From Xiphias gladius (taxonomy: Eukaryota; Chordata; Actinopteri; Istiophoriformes; Xiphiidae): DNA of 64,000 bases. Shown here piece after piece: positions 1 through 11,789 of the stretch. The DNA lies in NCBI RefSeq assembly GCF_016859285.1, contig NC_053402.1, positions 25,174,556 through 25,238,555 on the forward strand. Direction: 5' to 3'. The position numbers and the translations under genes were made by a program. The stretch's first letter is position 1. Every line of letters begins with the position of its first letter. Below the pieces are notes generated by a model, which was not told the origin of the DNA, did no database searches, and saw only the letters and a program-made list of their open reading frames with translations.

Positions 1-113
1 TCCACACACACCTTCAGCACACAGCACGACAGTCATGCAGTGCATGTGCAGACATTTAAAAAAAATCCTCCCATCATCACATCAAATCCCATCATCCCCT
101 GCTGTGTGAACAG

Positions 114-3100
114 GTGTGAAAAGGAGCGTGAGCATCGTGCTCGTCTGGAGGCGGAGCTTAGCAACCTGAGGCTGCTGGAAGAGGAGCTGAAGGTCCACAA
201 ACTGCCAGAGCTGCAGAGTCTGCTGAATGATCAGACGCGACAACTGAGGGAGCTGCAGCTGCAACACCAACAGGTAAAACAATTTTTAAAAACTCACCTG
301 CATTATTCAGACAAACCACCTGCAGCTATGTCACGTTTCCTGTCTTCCTGCGCAGGATATGCAGGGTCTCCTGGCCCTTGTGTCAGCGGGCGTCACCGTA
401 GAGATACAGAGAGCTGAGTCGACAGACCTGATCCAGCAGCTGGACGGCCTGAGACAGACGAGTGTAATGCTGCTCAACAAGAACCAGAATGAGTTCTGGT
501 TCGATGCCCAGGTAGACAAACATCCACAACACGCTGTTATTTTGAAATAAAGGAAACATGATTGAAGAGTGGAAGATTTTCATCATGTAAAACAGCATTT
601 CACCAGGTGTGTTGTGTTCAGGTGTCTGCGTTGAGTTCTCCAGAGGTGACCTTTGGCCCCCCAGAGGTCGTCCAGGCCGAGCTGCTGGAGCTGAGAAGAA
701 CGGCAACCAGCCTGGAGGAAGAGCTGACGCAGCTGCAGACCCTGGTTAGATGCAACGATTACTACTGCACTTTCTGTGAAAGACAACACCTCCAATATAA
801 TAACAACGTAAAGACAAATCTTTGTCCTATTGTTATCCGAAAGTAAAGTGGTGTAGCAGAAACATCTGGGTCCCGTACATCAGCGGTCTGAGTGGACCCT
901 CTTCCCTTTGAATACATCCATCGTCACGTCAGTACAAACAACTGAATCGACAAGCAAACACATGCGCCTGTGCTGGTGATCAGGGTCGTCAGTAATGACC
1001 TGTTCATAACGCTTTTAAGAAACACAAGGATTGAGAAAGGATTACTGTGTCGTAGCCCTGAATCCACTAGTGGAGAGAAATAATCGGCACCTATTCTGAT
1101 ATTTGATTAAACATTTTACTTGTTTTTCAACCAAAGAAAGTGAAAAACATGCGCACACTACTCGGGTTCCAGCTTCTCAAATGGCACGATTTGCTTCTTT
1201 GTCACAGGAAAATGAAAATCTGGGACTGTTGGTCGGACAAAACAAGACATTTGAAAACGTCACTTTGGATACTGTGAAGCTGGGATCAGCACTGTCTTCA
1301 TCATGTGACATTTCATACACAAAACGATTAAACAACAGATCAATCAGTTATGAAAATAACCGTTAGTTGCAGTATTACTTTGTTACACATTACATGTTTT
1401 ATTTGTATTCCCGAGGGTCTTTTCCTTTAAGACGCAGAGCGTTCGATAAGAAAATTCACACCATTCTCATGTATGTGTCACCAGATCAAACCCTGCTCAC
1501 AGCGCTGAGCTCATGGAAAGATTACCCTTGTGATACAGGTCAAAGAGTCAAGCGCGGTTAACGTTTGATTTATGTCATTTGGCTGCAGTAACAGTAAGCA
1601 GTAGCTGTGATGGCCGAGTGGTTAAGGCGTTGGACTTGAAATCCAATGGGGGTTCCCCGCGCAGGTTCAAACCCTGCTCACAGCGCTCAGCTAATGTTCG
1701 TATCTGTCAGTTTGCTTTAGATTCCTATATATAGAAATATGTTTAAACCTCTGGTGCTGCCTCCCCCTTTCAATTCCATGATGGGTCATTCTTGATTCTA
1801 CCACCACATGGTGACTTTAAAAAAAGGGTGTCAGATATGTACTCATCCACACGGACTTAATTTTTGAAAATCTGTGTGAAAACCTGGATTTTGTAGGTCG
1901 CTAAATCATGATTTACTGAGCCATGGTACGTGTGCTGTGATGGCCGAGTGGTTAAGGCGTTGGACTCGAAATCCAATGGGGGTTCCCCACGCAGGTTCAA
2001 ACCCTGCTCACAGCGGTTCTTTGCTTGAAAGACTCATTACTGTGCATTTATTTCTACCAATGCAAATCTAATATATACTCATACAGTACAATTGACCAGT
2101 TTACAGGTAGGTCTGCAATGTAAGCCAAATCCATTGCAAATTTAACCTTACATTGTAAATACAGAACTTGATGTGTAGTTTAAAGTTCTCAATAAAGCTG
2201 CAAGAGAAGGACTATCCTCTACATAACACTAACATGCAGCATTATATATCTTTTTGTCTGTGTAGAACATCCTGCTGGAGGACTCTGGTCTGGAGCAGAC
2301 TGAGTCCCTCGTCCAGCGGCTGGCAGTCCTGCAGCAGAGAGCAGACGGTCTGTGCGGAGACCTGGAGTCAGTGCTGCAGGCTGCAGCTCAGCAGGCTGCA
2401 GATCATCAGGCCCTGCTGGACATCAAGAATGGGCTTGAGACCGAGATGCAAGACTACAAGAGACTGCTGGATGGACTAAGGCGAGAGGGGTACGAGCTAA
2501 CGATAATGGAAACTTCTGACTCTCTTAGGCAGAGGAAGCCGAAAGGTTGCATAAAGTTTTATAGTTACAAAGCCTTTATTTAGTTTTGCATATTGGATTA
2601 AAACACCAACCATTTCAAACCTCACATGGCCTTTCTCAGGGAAGACACAGTAAAAACAGACTGATTACACCTGCTGCTCTTTATAGACAATACACAAGAA
2701 AAATAAATTTTATTCCCTCAGGTAATAAAATGACCAACAAACACAATGAAAACAACTATCAGACTGCAGACTTTTCAAACCAATCTGCATCTATACACTT
2801 GATGTTCACTGTGATGGATTATATAACTCAAACACATTTCAGGACTGGAAATAAATGAGAACGCATTTGAAAATGGTCAGCAAAAAAGTTAAGAATGCAT
2901 TCGGTAATTTGTAGTTAAAGAGCTACAGCAAAAAAACACTGGTATGTTCTGGAAAACTTCCTAGGAAATTATTAAGAAATTACAAGACCCATAATTTAAA
3001 GCATTACCCAGATTTGTTTCATGCCTTTTTGCTTTGAAGAATAATGTCAGCTTTGTTCTTGCCCTTCTTCTTGTCTTTTTATGTTCAAACAGAGTTTCAA

Positions 3101-6100
3101 GTCTTCACTTAAACTCCATGCCTACCATCAGGTCTTTCTGTGCTTCAACCAGACCTGCTGCCTCCAGAAAAGTCACACCGGACAGAGTAGTCAGTGTTCA
3201 GGGAGGAAATCTTTGGATGGTGGAGGTTCAGACTTTCTCTGGAGGCCACGTCAGCACTGTCAGACAAACACCTGTAGTTACCCGGCTTACAGAAACACTG
3301 ACCACAAACCAGTCAACCAGGATCCAAAGTAAATATTCAAAGAGCTCACCACTGACATCGATTAACAATTCAAATCTGACTGACTTGAGAACAGGAGCTC
3401 TTCCCCAAAGGACCGGGTGGGAATCCATCCACGTGGCTCAGATCAGCCAAGGTTTAGACAAAGGAGCTATCTTCAAAGCTTCTAATATGGAGATAAATCC
3501 TACAACAACGGGGATCACCATGTTGGTTTCTGACACACAATCCGCAAGGAGAGCTGGTGTTCAAACTGAACCAGAGACCTTTATTTCCAAACAAACTACC
3601 AAAGAAGCTGGTTCACAGGATAATAAAACTTGGCCACACATTCAAACAGAGCTCACCAAAACCATTCCTGGTGCAGAAACTGAAATAAAGCAAGGACCAC
3701 ATTTTGAAACACAGACAACCACATCTGATCCCCGCAAACAAACTGCTGCAGAGTTAAAGAAAGAGAAAGAAACTACGATTTTAGCTGTAATGGATCACAT
3801 TGAGGGCTCCATCCAAGCTACAAAACCAGATCCTGCACAGGTTATGTCTTTAAAGTTGGAGATTCTATCAGAAACTGTCGGGGATAGAGATGAAATTGCC
3901 CTCACACCATTTGAGGTGTCTGGATCCCACCGTCCTAGGTCTGAGGGGGCTCATGGTGAGTTCTCCAGTGAGGGGACCCTGGCGGATGACAAGGATGTAG
4001 AAAGGCAAGTAAAGAAGGTAGACGAAGAAAAACTAGGAGTAGAAGGTTCTTTGCTTGTCACAAGGTTTGATCAGAATACAGCATTTTCCATTACGTCCAA
4101 CAGCAAACAAAACGAAGTCAAGCAGGATGCAAATACAAGGTCCACCATTGCAACTTCTTCATCCAGTAGCCCACTCAGCAACAGCAACCTTGAGAGTAAA
4201 ACTACAAGTACAGAGATTTTGAAAACAACAGAATTAGAAATGAATAAAGGGAAAGTAGTCAACAGTCCCCATGATACCAGAGAGGTAAAGGTGGCCCCTA
4301 TTGAGTCGGTTAATGTAGCAAGTCAAGAAGCATTGTTGAGTACCAAAAAGTCAAAAGAGGCTACAAGTCTAACAGATTCTGGGGTGGCTATGAGTTCATC
4401 TGACCTTGAAGAGCTTCTGAGTCCAAGTATAACAGATGTATTCCTGAGCCCAATAAAAACAGTTGCATGCTTGAGTCCAGAAATATGTCTGAGCCCAGTT
4501 GAGACAGAAGTGTTAATGAGCATGAAAGATCAAGTATTTTGCCCAGTTGATCTAGAAAACCATATCAAAAGTCCTGATTCGTTTCTGAGTCCAGAAATGT
4601 ATCCCAGTCCAAATGACTCAGACACATGTTTGAATCCAGTCGGGACTAAGGGGTGCCTGAGTCCAAATGGTGAAGAAGAAGAAGAGGAAGCATGCTTAAC
4701 TGAGGCAAATGCACACGTGAGACTAGTCGAGAAATACATTCTCTCAATAAAAGAGGAATGCAAGTCCTTATCATTTAGCGGAGAACGAGCTTTGCCAGAA
4801 GAGGGCAGAAATAGTAGAGTCACCATTTCAGGGAAAGATGGGGAGAGTTTGTGTTATGGATCATTCAAAGGTAAAGAAGGAAGAAGAGATACTCTTAATA
4901 GTACCAACATCAATTCTAGACCAACCAGTCAAGACAGCGACCTTCAGCAGAGCACCAGTCTGGGAAGCTTGGAGATGGGAGGTCCAAGTGGTGGTAGTAT
5001 TGCATACAAAGAAGAGCAGCTTGATTTTGGAGGCCTGTATCGGAAAAGTGTAAGAGATTCAAGAAGTCCTGGAGATAGGTACAAAGATATGAGCAGCACT
5101 GCAGATAACAAGGATGTCCAGAGACAAGATGGCAGTCCAGGAGGCCAGTATGGCTCAGACGACCAGAAAGAGACTGCCAGTATGGGTAGCGGTGTGGCTA
5201 GTAATTCAGGAGGTATGGCTGCTAGCAACAGTGGAATGGCTAGTAATCTTGCAGCTAGTTGTAGTGGCACGGCTGCCAATTCATCAGGTACAGACAGTTG
5301 TAATGCAGAAGCTGCTGCTACAGCAGGAGTAGGGGGAAGATTCAGGTGTGGCAGTGGAGAATTGATGGTTTATGGATGCAGTCTTAGACCTAAAAGCAGT
5401 CTGGATGCCTGCACTAGTTTACCCAGCAATGGGAACAAAGAAAGCCCATCAGTGGCCACAGACCCTGTGACAAGCCCCCCAGAAACAGGGAGATTCTGCA
5501 GGAGAGGAAGTGGAGAGTGGATGTTTTATGGAGGCATTCTTGGACATAAGAGTAGTGTGGACAATGGAGTTAACTTACCCATCACAGGCAGTGAAGAAAA
5601 CCCATCAGTGGCCATGCTCCCTGCGACAAGTCGACACGGGCCAGGGCGGTTTGGCAGCATAGGAAGAGGGGAGTGCATGGTTGACGGTCCCAGTCTTAAA
5701 TCTACGAGCAGCCTGGCTGGCAGTGATGGTTTGCCCACTGTAGGAAATGAAGAATGCCCACCAGCGGTTACCCAACTGGCAACAAGCCCACCAGAAAAAG
5801 GGAGGTTTGGCAGAAGAGGAAGTGGAGGTTGGAGAGTTTATGGTGGCATGACTGGACGTATGAACAGCCTGGCTAGTAGCGATAGCTTACCCAGTGCAGT
5901 GAGCGAAGACAGCCAGTCAGTGGCCCCACAACTAGCAACAAGCGCACCAGTTGCACAAGAAGGAGGGAAGTTTGGCAGTAGATGGAGTGGGGAGTGGAGA
6001 GTTTATGGTGGCAGTACTGGATGTTTGAATAGTGTCGGTAGTGCAGACAGGGTCAGTGATAATGATGGCCATGTGATCAGTGCGCCAAGTAGTGCTAGGA

Positions 6101-6960
6101 GCTGTGGCAGGCTCAGCTCAAGTAGTGTCGTTAGGCGCGGCAGCAGCGTAGGAAGTGGTGGTAAGTTAAGTAGCTCAGGTAGTGGAGGCAGACTCAGCAG
6201 CTCACCTATCAGCCACAGGATTAGCAGCCCTGGGAGAATGGCTAGCAATGGCAGTGGTGAATGGAAGCCTGTTTACGGCTCAGCTAATGGACGCAGGAGC
6301 AGTGTAGGGAGTGCAGGCCGATCGAGTGGAGGAAGGACAACCAGCAGCCAAAGAGCCCCGAGCCCTGGGGGGAGGATGAGTGTCAGCGGGGGTAGCGGTG
6401 GGTGGTTGAATAGTTCAACAGCAGGTGGGAATCGCATTAGCAGCACCGGGAGTGGGTTGAAACTCAGTGGCTCAGGTAGCAATGACAGAATCAGTAGCCA
6501 AGCTGGAGGAAGGACCAGCAGCTCCTGTGGGTCAGGGAGGACCAATAGCACGGGGGGGAAGGTCATCAGCAGCAGGGACTGGACGATCAGGAGCACTGGC
6601 AGCGGAGCCGCAAGCACCAAGGAGAGAATCAGTGTTTGTAAGATGGCAGCGCTGTCGATCTCAGCGGCGGGAAAGGAGAGAAGTCAGGAGAGACAAAGAC
6701 AAGCTCAAAGGTCTCAGCAACAACAACAACTGACTGCAGGTGAGAACAGGTGGTTTTCAACAACAACAACAACAACAACGGCCACAACATGTCAGAAAAA
6801 ACCCCACCAATGAGTACATACGTGCAGTTTGCGTTTTGGTTTAATCTGCTCTCTGTCCTCTCTTGCAGCTACCTCTCCTCTCATTCAGCGTTGGTTGACC
6901 ACAGGCGTCGGGGACATGAGCGCCGATCCTCATGGCCTTGAAGACATCATGCGTCTCTGA
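114..6960 (+). CDS. Divergent type I keratin-like intermediate filament protein with giant tail (5' end outside window)
   Basis: Seen: exons at 114-273, 356-511, 622-744, 2266-2489, 3093-6739 and 6869-6960, with AG/GT borders and matching phases; stop at 6958-6960. The first four exons (160, 156, 123, 224 bp) align in order, phase and length with type I keratin exons 3 to 6 (157, 162, 126, 221). They encode coiled coil and end in a changed helix-termination motif, DYKRLLDGL instead of EYRRLLDGE. The next exon, 3647 bp, encodes about 1216 residues: a Ser/Thr-rich part, a cluster of Ser-Pro motifs, about five 52-aa repeats, then a Ser/Gly-rich stretch and poly-Gln. The last exon encodes a 29-residue end. 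Visible product is about 1466 aa; head, coil 1A and part of coil 1B lie upstream. Known: type I keratin tails are normally about 10-150 aa. Inference: a keratin-derived filament protein with an enlarged tail. No ortholog recognised. Filament assembly is uncertain because the rod is divergent. The donor at 745 (GTTAGA) is weak. Confidence 0.8.
1085..1375. mobile_element. Non-autonomous interspersed repeat, family Q (copy 1)
   Basis: Contains the phrase TTCCAGCTTCTCAAATG, followed by a stretch ending in AAAATAACCGTTAGTTGCAGT. The same phrases recur near 45220-45440 and, inverted, near 54390-54490. No coding capacity. Class not identified; a degenerate MITE-like element is likely. Confidence 0.5.
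1482..1512 (+). pseudogene. 3' fragment of a tRNA-Ser (T arm and acceptor strand)
   Basis: The stretch AAACCCTGCTCACAGCGCT followed by GAGCT matches the 3' end and downstream flank of the tRNA-Ser at 1604-1685, which is followed by CTCAGCT. The 5' two thirds of a tRNA are absent. It looks like a remnant of a third tandem copy or a copied tRNA 3' end. It cannot form a functional tRNA. Confidence 0.6.
1604..1685 (+). tRNA. tRNA-Ser (anticodon TGA)
   Basis: An 82-nt cloverleaf with the long variable arm of tRNA-Ser. The acceptor stem GCTGTGA pairs with TCACAGC and the discriminator base is G. The anticodon stem TTGGA/TCCAA encloses CTTGAAA with anticodon TGA at 1637-1639. The T arm has loop TTCAAAC; A and B box sequences are present. 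No CCA is encoded and no intron is seen. No run of four T follows within about 50 bp, which is unusual for a pol III gene, so activity is uncertain. It lies on the same strand within the 745-2265 intron of the giant-tailed filament gene. Confidence 0.9.
1934..2015 (+). tRNA. tRNA-Ser (anticodon CGA)
   Basis: An 82-nt cloverleaf almost identical to the tRNA-Ser about 250 bp upstream. The two differ at the first anticodon base (CGA at 1967-1969 instead of TGA) and at one base near the variable arm (CACG against CGCG). All stems pair, including GCTGTGA/TCACAGC. As with its neighbour, no TTTT terminator follows closely. The pair looks like a local duplication followed by a one-base anticodon change between Ser isoacceptors. 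Confidence 0.9.
5335..6110 (+). repeat. Tandem repeat of about 156 bp inside the giant tail exon
   Basis: Units begin near 5335, 5488, 5644, 5800 and 5965, so the period is 153-165 bp (51-55 codons), always in frame. Each starts with a GRFG-like motif, followed by RGSGEW, VYGGS and KSSLA-like blocks, then an acidic/Ser part and an ATSPPE-like end. The fifth unit decays into Ser/Gly-rich sequence. A sixth partial block (SGEW..VYGSANGRRSS) occurs near 6250-6310. Confidence 0.8.
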
Positions 6961-7619
6961 TTGGTTAACTGGGAAGGAGCGGAGTGACATCATGTGTTAA
7001 GACTGCCGCTAAAACACCAGAACACATATACAAGTAAGAACAAGGAGAAATACAGACATCAAATACAGTATAAAATGATGATGCTGAGAGCTGGTTATAG
7101 TCAGTTTTTATTTTAAAAACTAGGAATGCATTGTGTTTGTTTCAAATGTAATTTTGTTTGAAATTATAACATTCTACGAACACTCAGGTGGAAATCAGAT
7201 TATACTGTTATAATGACGTCTTTCTTCGTAGTCAGCAGTTCATTTTCTTTGTCTCTGTATTTTCTGAGCTGTTGTTGGAAAAGCTGACTACACATGTTGA
7301 GAACGTTTTAAATTGTGTGGTGTTACCTTTTAAAATCTCCTGGTTTTATATCTGGGTTTTTATTATTACATTATGATCACTTCCTTCAGTATTCATCCCT
7401 CTGTTTGACTGGTATTCCTTTTTATATTCTACATGTCAGTTCTTTAAACGTAAAAAACCTGAAGCTTTACTTTACTTGGAAATTTTCAATTTTAATCTCG
7501 GGTCATGTAGATTTTACATGATCTAACTTTGTGGTGTCTGACATTTCTGTTTGCATCCGTCATCGTGATGTCGGTCTCTGTCTTAAATATCACATCTGAT
7601 TTGTAAATTTGAGCCTGAG

Positions 7620-7625
7620 AATAAA
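7620..7625 (+). terminator. Polyadenylation signal of the giant-tailed filament gene
   Basis: AATAAA about 660 bp after the stop codon at 6960, in A/T-rich sequence without other features. It is the first canonical signal seen after the stop, giving a 3' UTR of roughly 680 bp. Confidence 0.6.
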
Positions 7626-7649
7626 GCTGATAGATAACCTATGTCCTGG

Positions 7650-10600
7650 TTGCCATAAATTTATTTTGAAATGATAAACTTTATGTGAAAGGCAGGAGGA
7701 ACTGTCTCAGTGAAGTAATGAGAACGACACCTATGAGCAACAAGAAACACCTTAAAACTCCTCAGATCCAGAAGTGCAGCGTGTTAAGAACGTCTTTTTA
7801 CCCACGGAGCCCCGAAATTTGTAGGTAACATCATCCCTTACACTCTCTATTGTTGCTTCAACCTCTGATAAAACCAGGAGCTGCATCCTTTGCAACTGTC
7901 TAAGTGAAACCTAACTTCCTTGAATAAATCTTTTGTCCACTTTAAGAAAACCGAGACTCTGAAAATGTCTGATGAATATCTGAAAACGATCATGTTGGTA
8001 AAACCTTAACAGGCTTATTTTGAGCAAACATGAGGCTTGGGTTTAAAAGGACTGTTGGACCAGCAGGTGGCAGCGGAGTCAAAATCAAATTAAACCAAAG
8101 TCTAAGCAGAAACTTTTAGTGTCGCAGAAACTCGCTGCCTATTGGATAAAGCGTTCAGTCAACAACGTTACACCACCAGTCGGACAAATGCTGAGCCGTA
8201 TAATGAGCTCGCTTTAATCCATACCGTAACCACCTGTTACTGATGAATCTTCAGCAGACATGGGAAAAGGTTGTGTTCAGTGTGGTGATCTCTCCAAGGT
8301 GTGTGTTAGTGGAGGGGTGTTTGTTTCCCCCTTCCTGTCTGAGATTAAAACCAACACTCAGTCCACAACACAACTACGCCCATAAAACCATATAAATGGT
8401 TTGAATCTAGTTGTTTGTTTGGACAGGAGGCGACTTCTTTGGTGACTAATGGGAGGATTTCAGGAAAAGAAAAGAAAAAAGATGTGTCCCTTCTACAGGT
8501 GGTCTGTAGGGGGCAGTAAACACTGCGGCTTTGTGTGAGCTCGACGTTTCCACGGTGAAGGAGAAGCTGTTCCCTCACCTGTGCAGGTGCAGTTGGCACA
8601 GACAGGTGTCTGTGCCCAGTGGAGCAGCCAGGACTGAACCAAAGTGAGTCCTGTGGTTGCAGGACCAAGACGGTCCAGCTGGACATTAACAAGAGAGTAA
8701 ACTTTATTTATACATGTCACAGTAGAACGATGCTAAGACAATAAAAACAAACTGTCAAACAAGTGTCATCAAGTTCCAAGCTGCTGGACAGAATAAAGAT
8801 GTTTGTTTTTTATTTCAGACCGTTAAAAATCTGTCCGCAGTATCCAAAGGTTTTTTTTACAAATGTCAACAGTGTTTACAGTCCTATGCGAGGTGTCCAC
8901 ATGGCCTATATATCACTGTAAATGTGTCCTTAGTGAAGACAGACCTTACTAAAGGCATCCACGGTGTCTTCAGGTCGTTTGTCCCATATAAGATAGGTCC
9001 AAAGTTCAGGTCCGGTCCGGAGATCAGAAGTTTGGTCCCTTTATTTTAAGGTGTCACAATAACAATGGACAGACCACATTAACAAAACAATTTTTTTTTA
9101 AATTAAAAAAAATCCCAGAAACACTCGATTATCAGAGACAGGACAAGACTAAAGGCTTTGTTTCAAAGTTGTAGATGATGTTTGGCAGGACAGACCTATA
9201 AACAAACCTGTCCCTGACTGACCGAGTCTGACGGGGGTTTCCGACCGTGTCCGTTTGCCTCTACACATGGGATTTGTTACAACAGCAGACTGATGCTTAA
9301 ACTGCTCCTATAAAAGCTTCGGTTTGTCGCTGTTTTAAATAAAAGATCCGATCATATGTCATAATCACAGTCGTATCTTTAGTGGCAGCGGATTCCTGAC
9401 TGGTGACGTAATCACACCTTTGAATCGATCGGGTGTTTCATCTGTGATCGATCTTTCCGCCGTCTCCTGTCTGTCAAATCCGTCACAATGGACCAATCAG
9501 GCACTGATCAATGATTCACGACCCTCCACCGCGGCCTCTCCTTCCTCAGGTATGTAAAGGGTCAAAGGTCGCGCACAGCCCGCAGAGATAAACACTTCAA
9601 CCGAAACAAGGCGCGTCTGTCTTCAACACACAGTTCAGCGCGTGACCAAAAGTATGTGGATTTTTTTCTTTTGAACTTTAGTATCCCAGCGGGAAACAGC
9701 TTTTCAGAATAGAAGAACAGCAAAGAAGTAGAGACAATTAAGAGCAATAAAGAAGTGCCGAGACTCAATATCAGAAACCAATGCTGGTCTAAAAACTTCA
9801 CCGGACACTTTTACAGGAAAGCGTCTGACTTATAATGTTCTGGTATATGTCCTGAATAAAGCCGCAAATGCGCGATGCACAAGACGCGCACAGACCACGC
9901 CATGCCATTAAACGGTTGCATTGTGGGTCACGTAGGCGTCGGGATTTTGACAAGGAAAGACCAATCTGTGGAACATCAAGAGACGATAGTCTGACGGTGT
10001 TGAAGGGTAAATCTCAGAGCTGCTAACGTGACTGGAGGCTCTTAGTCCGGTTACGTGTGGTTTTGTTAGGACTAAGTCGTTGATTTTAAACAAAGGCAGG
10101 GAGACACAGTTCAGTACCAGAGGCGTTGGAGGATCCGGAAACCGCTCAGCTCTGCAGTTTGGCAGATTTGCGGTTTGGCAGAGTAGCAGCTTGGAGGTTT
10201 TCCCTGTGAGTTGCAGCGGCTCAGCGGGGATTGTGACGACAGGCAGCCGTGGTTTGATTGGTTTGCTTGGCAGCAGTTTGGAAGCGGAGCGGAGAAAGTT
10301 GTGGCAGAGTCAGATAGTCCTGCTGCCCCCCTCCCCCCCAGTGCTGGCCATTCAATTTCAATTCAACTTTATTTATCCTCGTAAAGACGGTTGTATGCAG
10401 CAGCTCGCCCCACCTGACCGAGTGGCAGCCTCGAAAGGGGAAGTAGTAAGGATCCCTGTGGAACCCCATACCTTAGCGGAACCAAAGCTGACTTACAAGT
10501 TCCCCATTTCCACACAGGATGACCCGCCTGAACTCTCAGCGGTTCCTCTGGATTTTCGGAACCTTAAACCTCAAACCAAACCTGAAATGCCCGCACGGTC

Positions 10601-11669
10601 GATTACAATACTGTGAGCACCAGCGTCGCGAGCTGCAGACACGTCCAACGGGACTAGTTCAGAGTGTCGACCAAAAGTCGGCGGCTAAAAGAAGAGATTT
10701 CAAACGTTAAGGAGTGTGTGCTGTGCTAGGGTCCGGTATAGCGCACACTCCCATCGGCTGCGGACAATCCAACACTGAGCTTCGTCGTGGTTCCCACTTT
10801 GCTTTCATTATCGTGAGAAGACACAACAGAACTTAATTCAACATGTTTTAAAAACAGCTTCTGGGTTTTCTTCAGATCTGCAAAACAAAGGAGTCTCTGG
10901 AGAGAAACAATGCATGCTGGGACGTCTGCTAATATGTTAATCGTGTTTCTTCAGAAACTTCACGTGATGAAGTCGAGGGAAGTCTCAGCAGTTCAGTCAG
11001 TCAGCTCATCGTTTCAAATCAGAAGAGGCCTGAAAATGAAAACTACACGTCTTAAGTTGAAGTAACTCAAATGAATACAACTTGCAAATTTATATTGAGC
11101 TGATGAGAAAAGACGAGTCGGTTCCTCTGAATTTCTTCATGACTCTTCGCGCACGACAAAACAACACATGGAAGCAGCGCATGAGCCGTGATGCATAAAA
11201 AACCCCCGACAAACCTCCTTTAGAGGAGCTGAGGTGAATGTGGCTCGGTCACACACCAAATAAATATAAATAGATACACGCCACATAATAGGTGGTGTAG
11301 GTTACTGGGTCCTCTGCCGTTATGCAACCAAATACTTTACACTGGGAGGGTGTGTGCGTGTTTGCGAAGGACAGGTTTTTTTTCTCCATAGCTCACATAT
11401 TGGAGGCTCTGTTCCAACAGGCCTCTGGGAAATACCAGTGATAACGCACAGCGAGGTTCACTCATGCATGAACACACACACCTGTCACTCCGACAACCTT
11501 AAGGAGCTGTAATACGGTTACGAAACCTGGACCCGGAACAAACACAACATGTTCCACTTTTCTTTCCATCTGAAAGTGTTTTCAGGATCAATCAATAAAA
11601 TAAATGCTTAATGTTTTACACCAGCAATCAGACACGAGATTCATGATCAAAGAGATGCAGTTAAACCCG
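7650..11669. other. Intergenic stretch with no supported gene
   Basis: Open frames here are short and lack splice context or family motifs. A possible MITE-like remnant lies around 9640-9800, where AAAAGTATGTGGA resembles a fish transposon end. A fragment at about 10348-10395 (CAATTCAACTTTATTT) resembles the tail of a common fish repeat. The segment 9360-9620 is somewhat CpG-rich. Nothing else is supported. Confidence 0.5.
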
Positions 11670-11789
11670 CTAAAGTTTGGGGAATAATGGGCTTGTAATT
11701 ACTGCTGACATCCTGCTGGTCTTTCTACTGCAGAAAATCTCTTATTACTCCGAGAGGAGCAGCGCTCATGTTCTGGTGAGTGGGGAATA

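Noticed and set aside
114-6960. The giant-tailed gene as a nestin- or synemin-type (type IV) filament protein
   Set aside because: The exon positions and phases match type I keratin exons 3 to 6, whereas type IV genes have few and different introns.
8345-8720. Two overlapping minus-strand open frames
   Set aside because: Neither has conserved motifs, splice borders or a plausible upstream promoter.
10080-10616. 178-codon open frame on the plus strand
   Set aside because: It runs through a repeat-tail fragment (TTCAATTTCAATTCAAC), has no domain and has no splice or promoter context.
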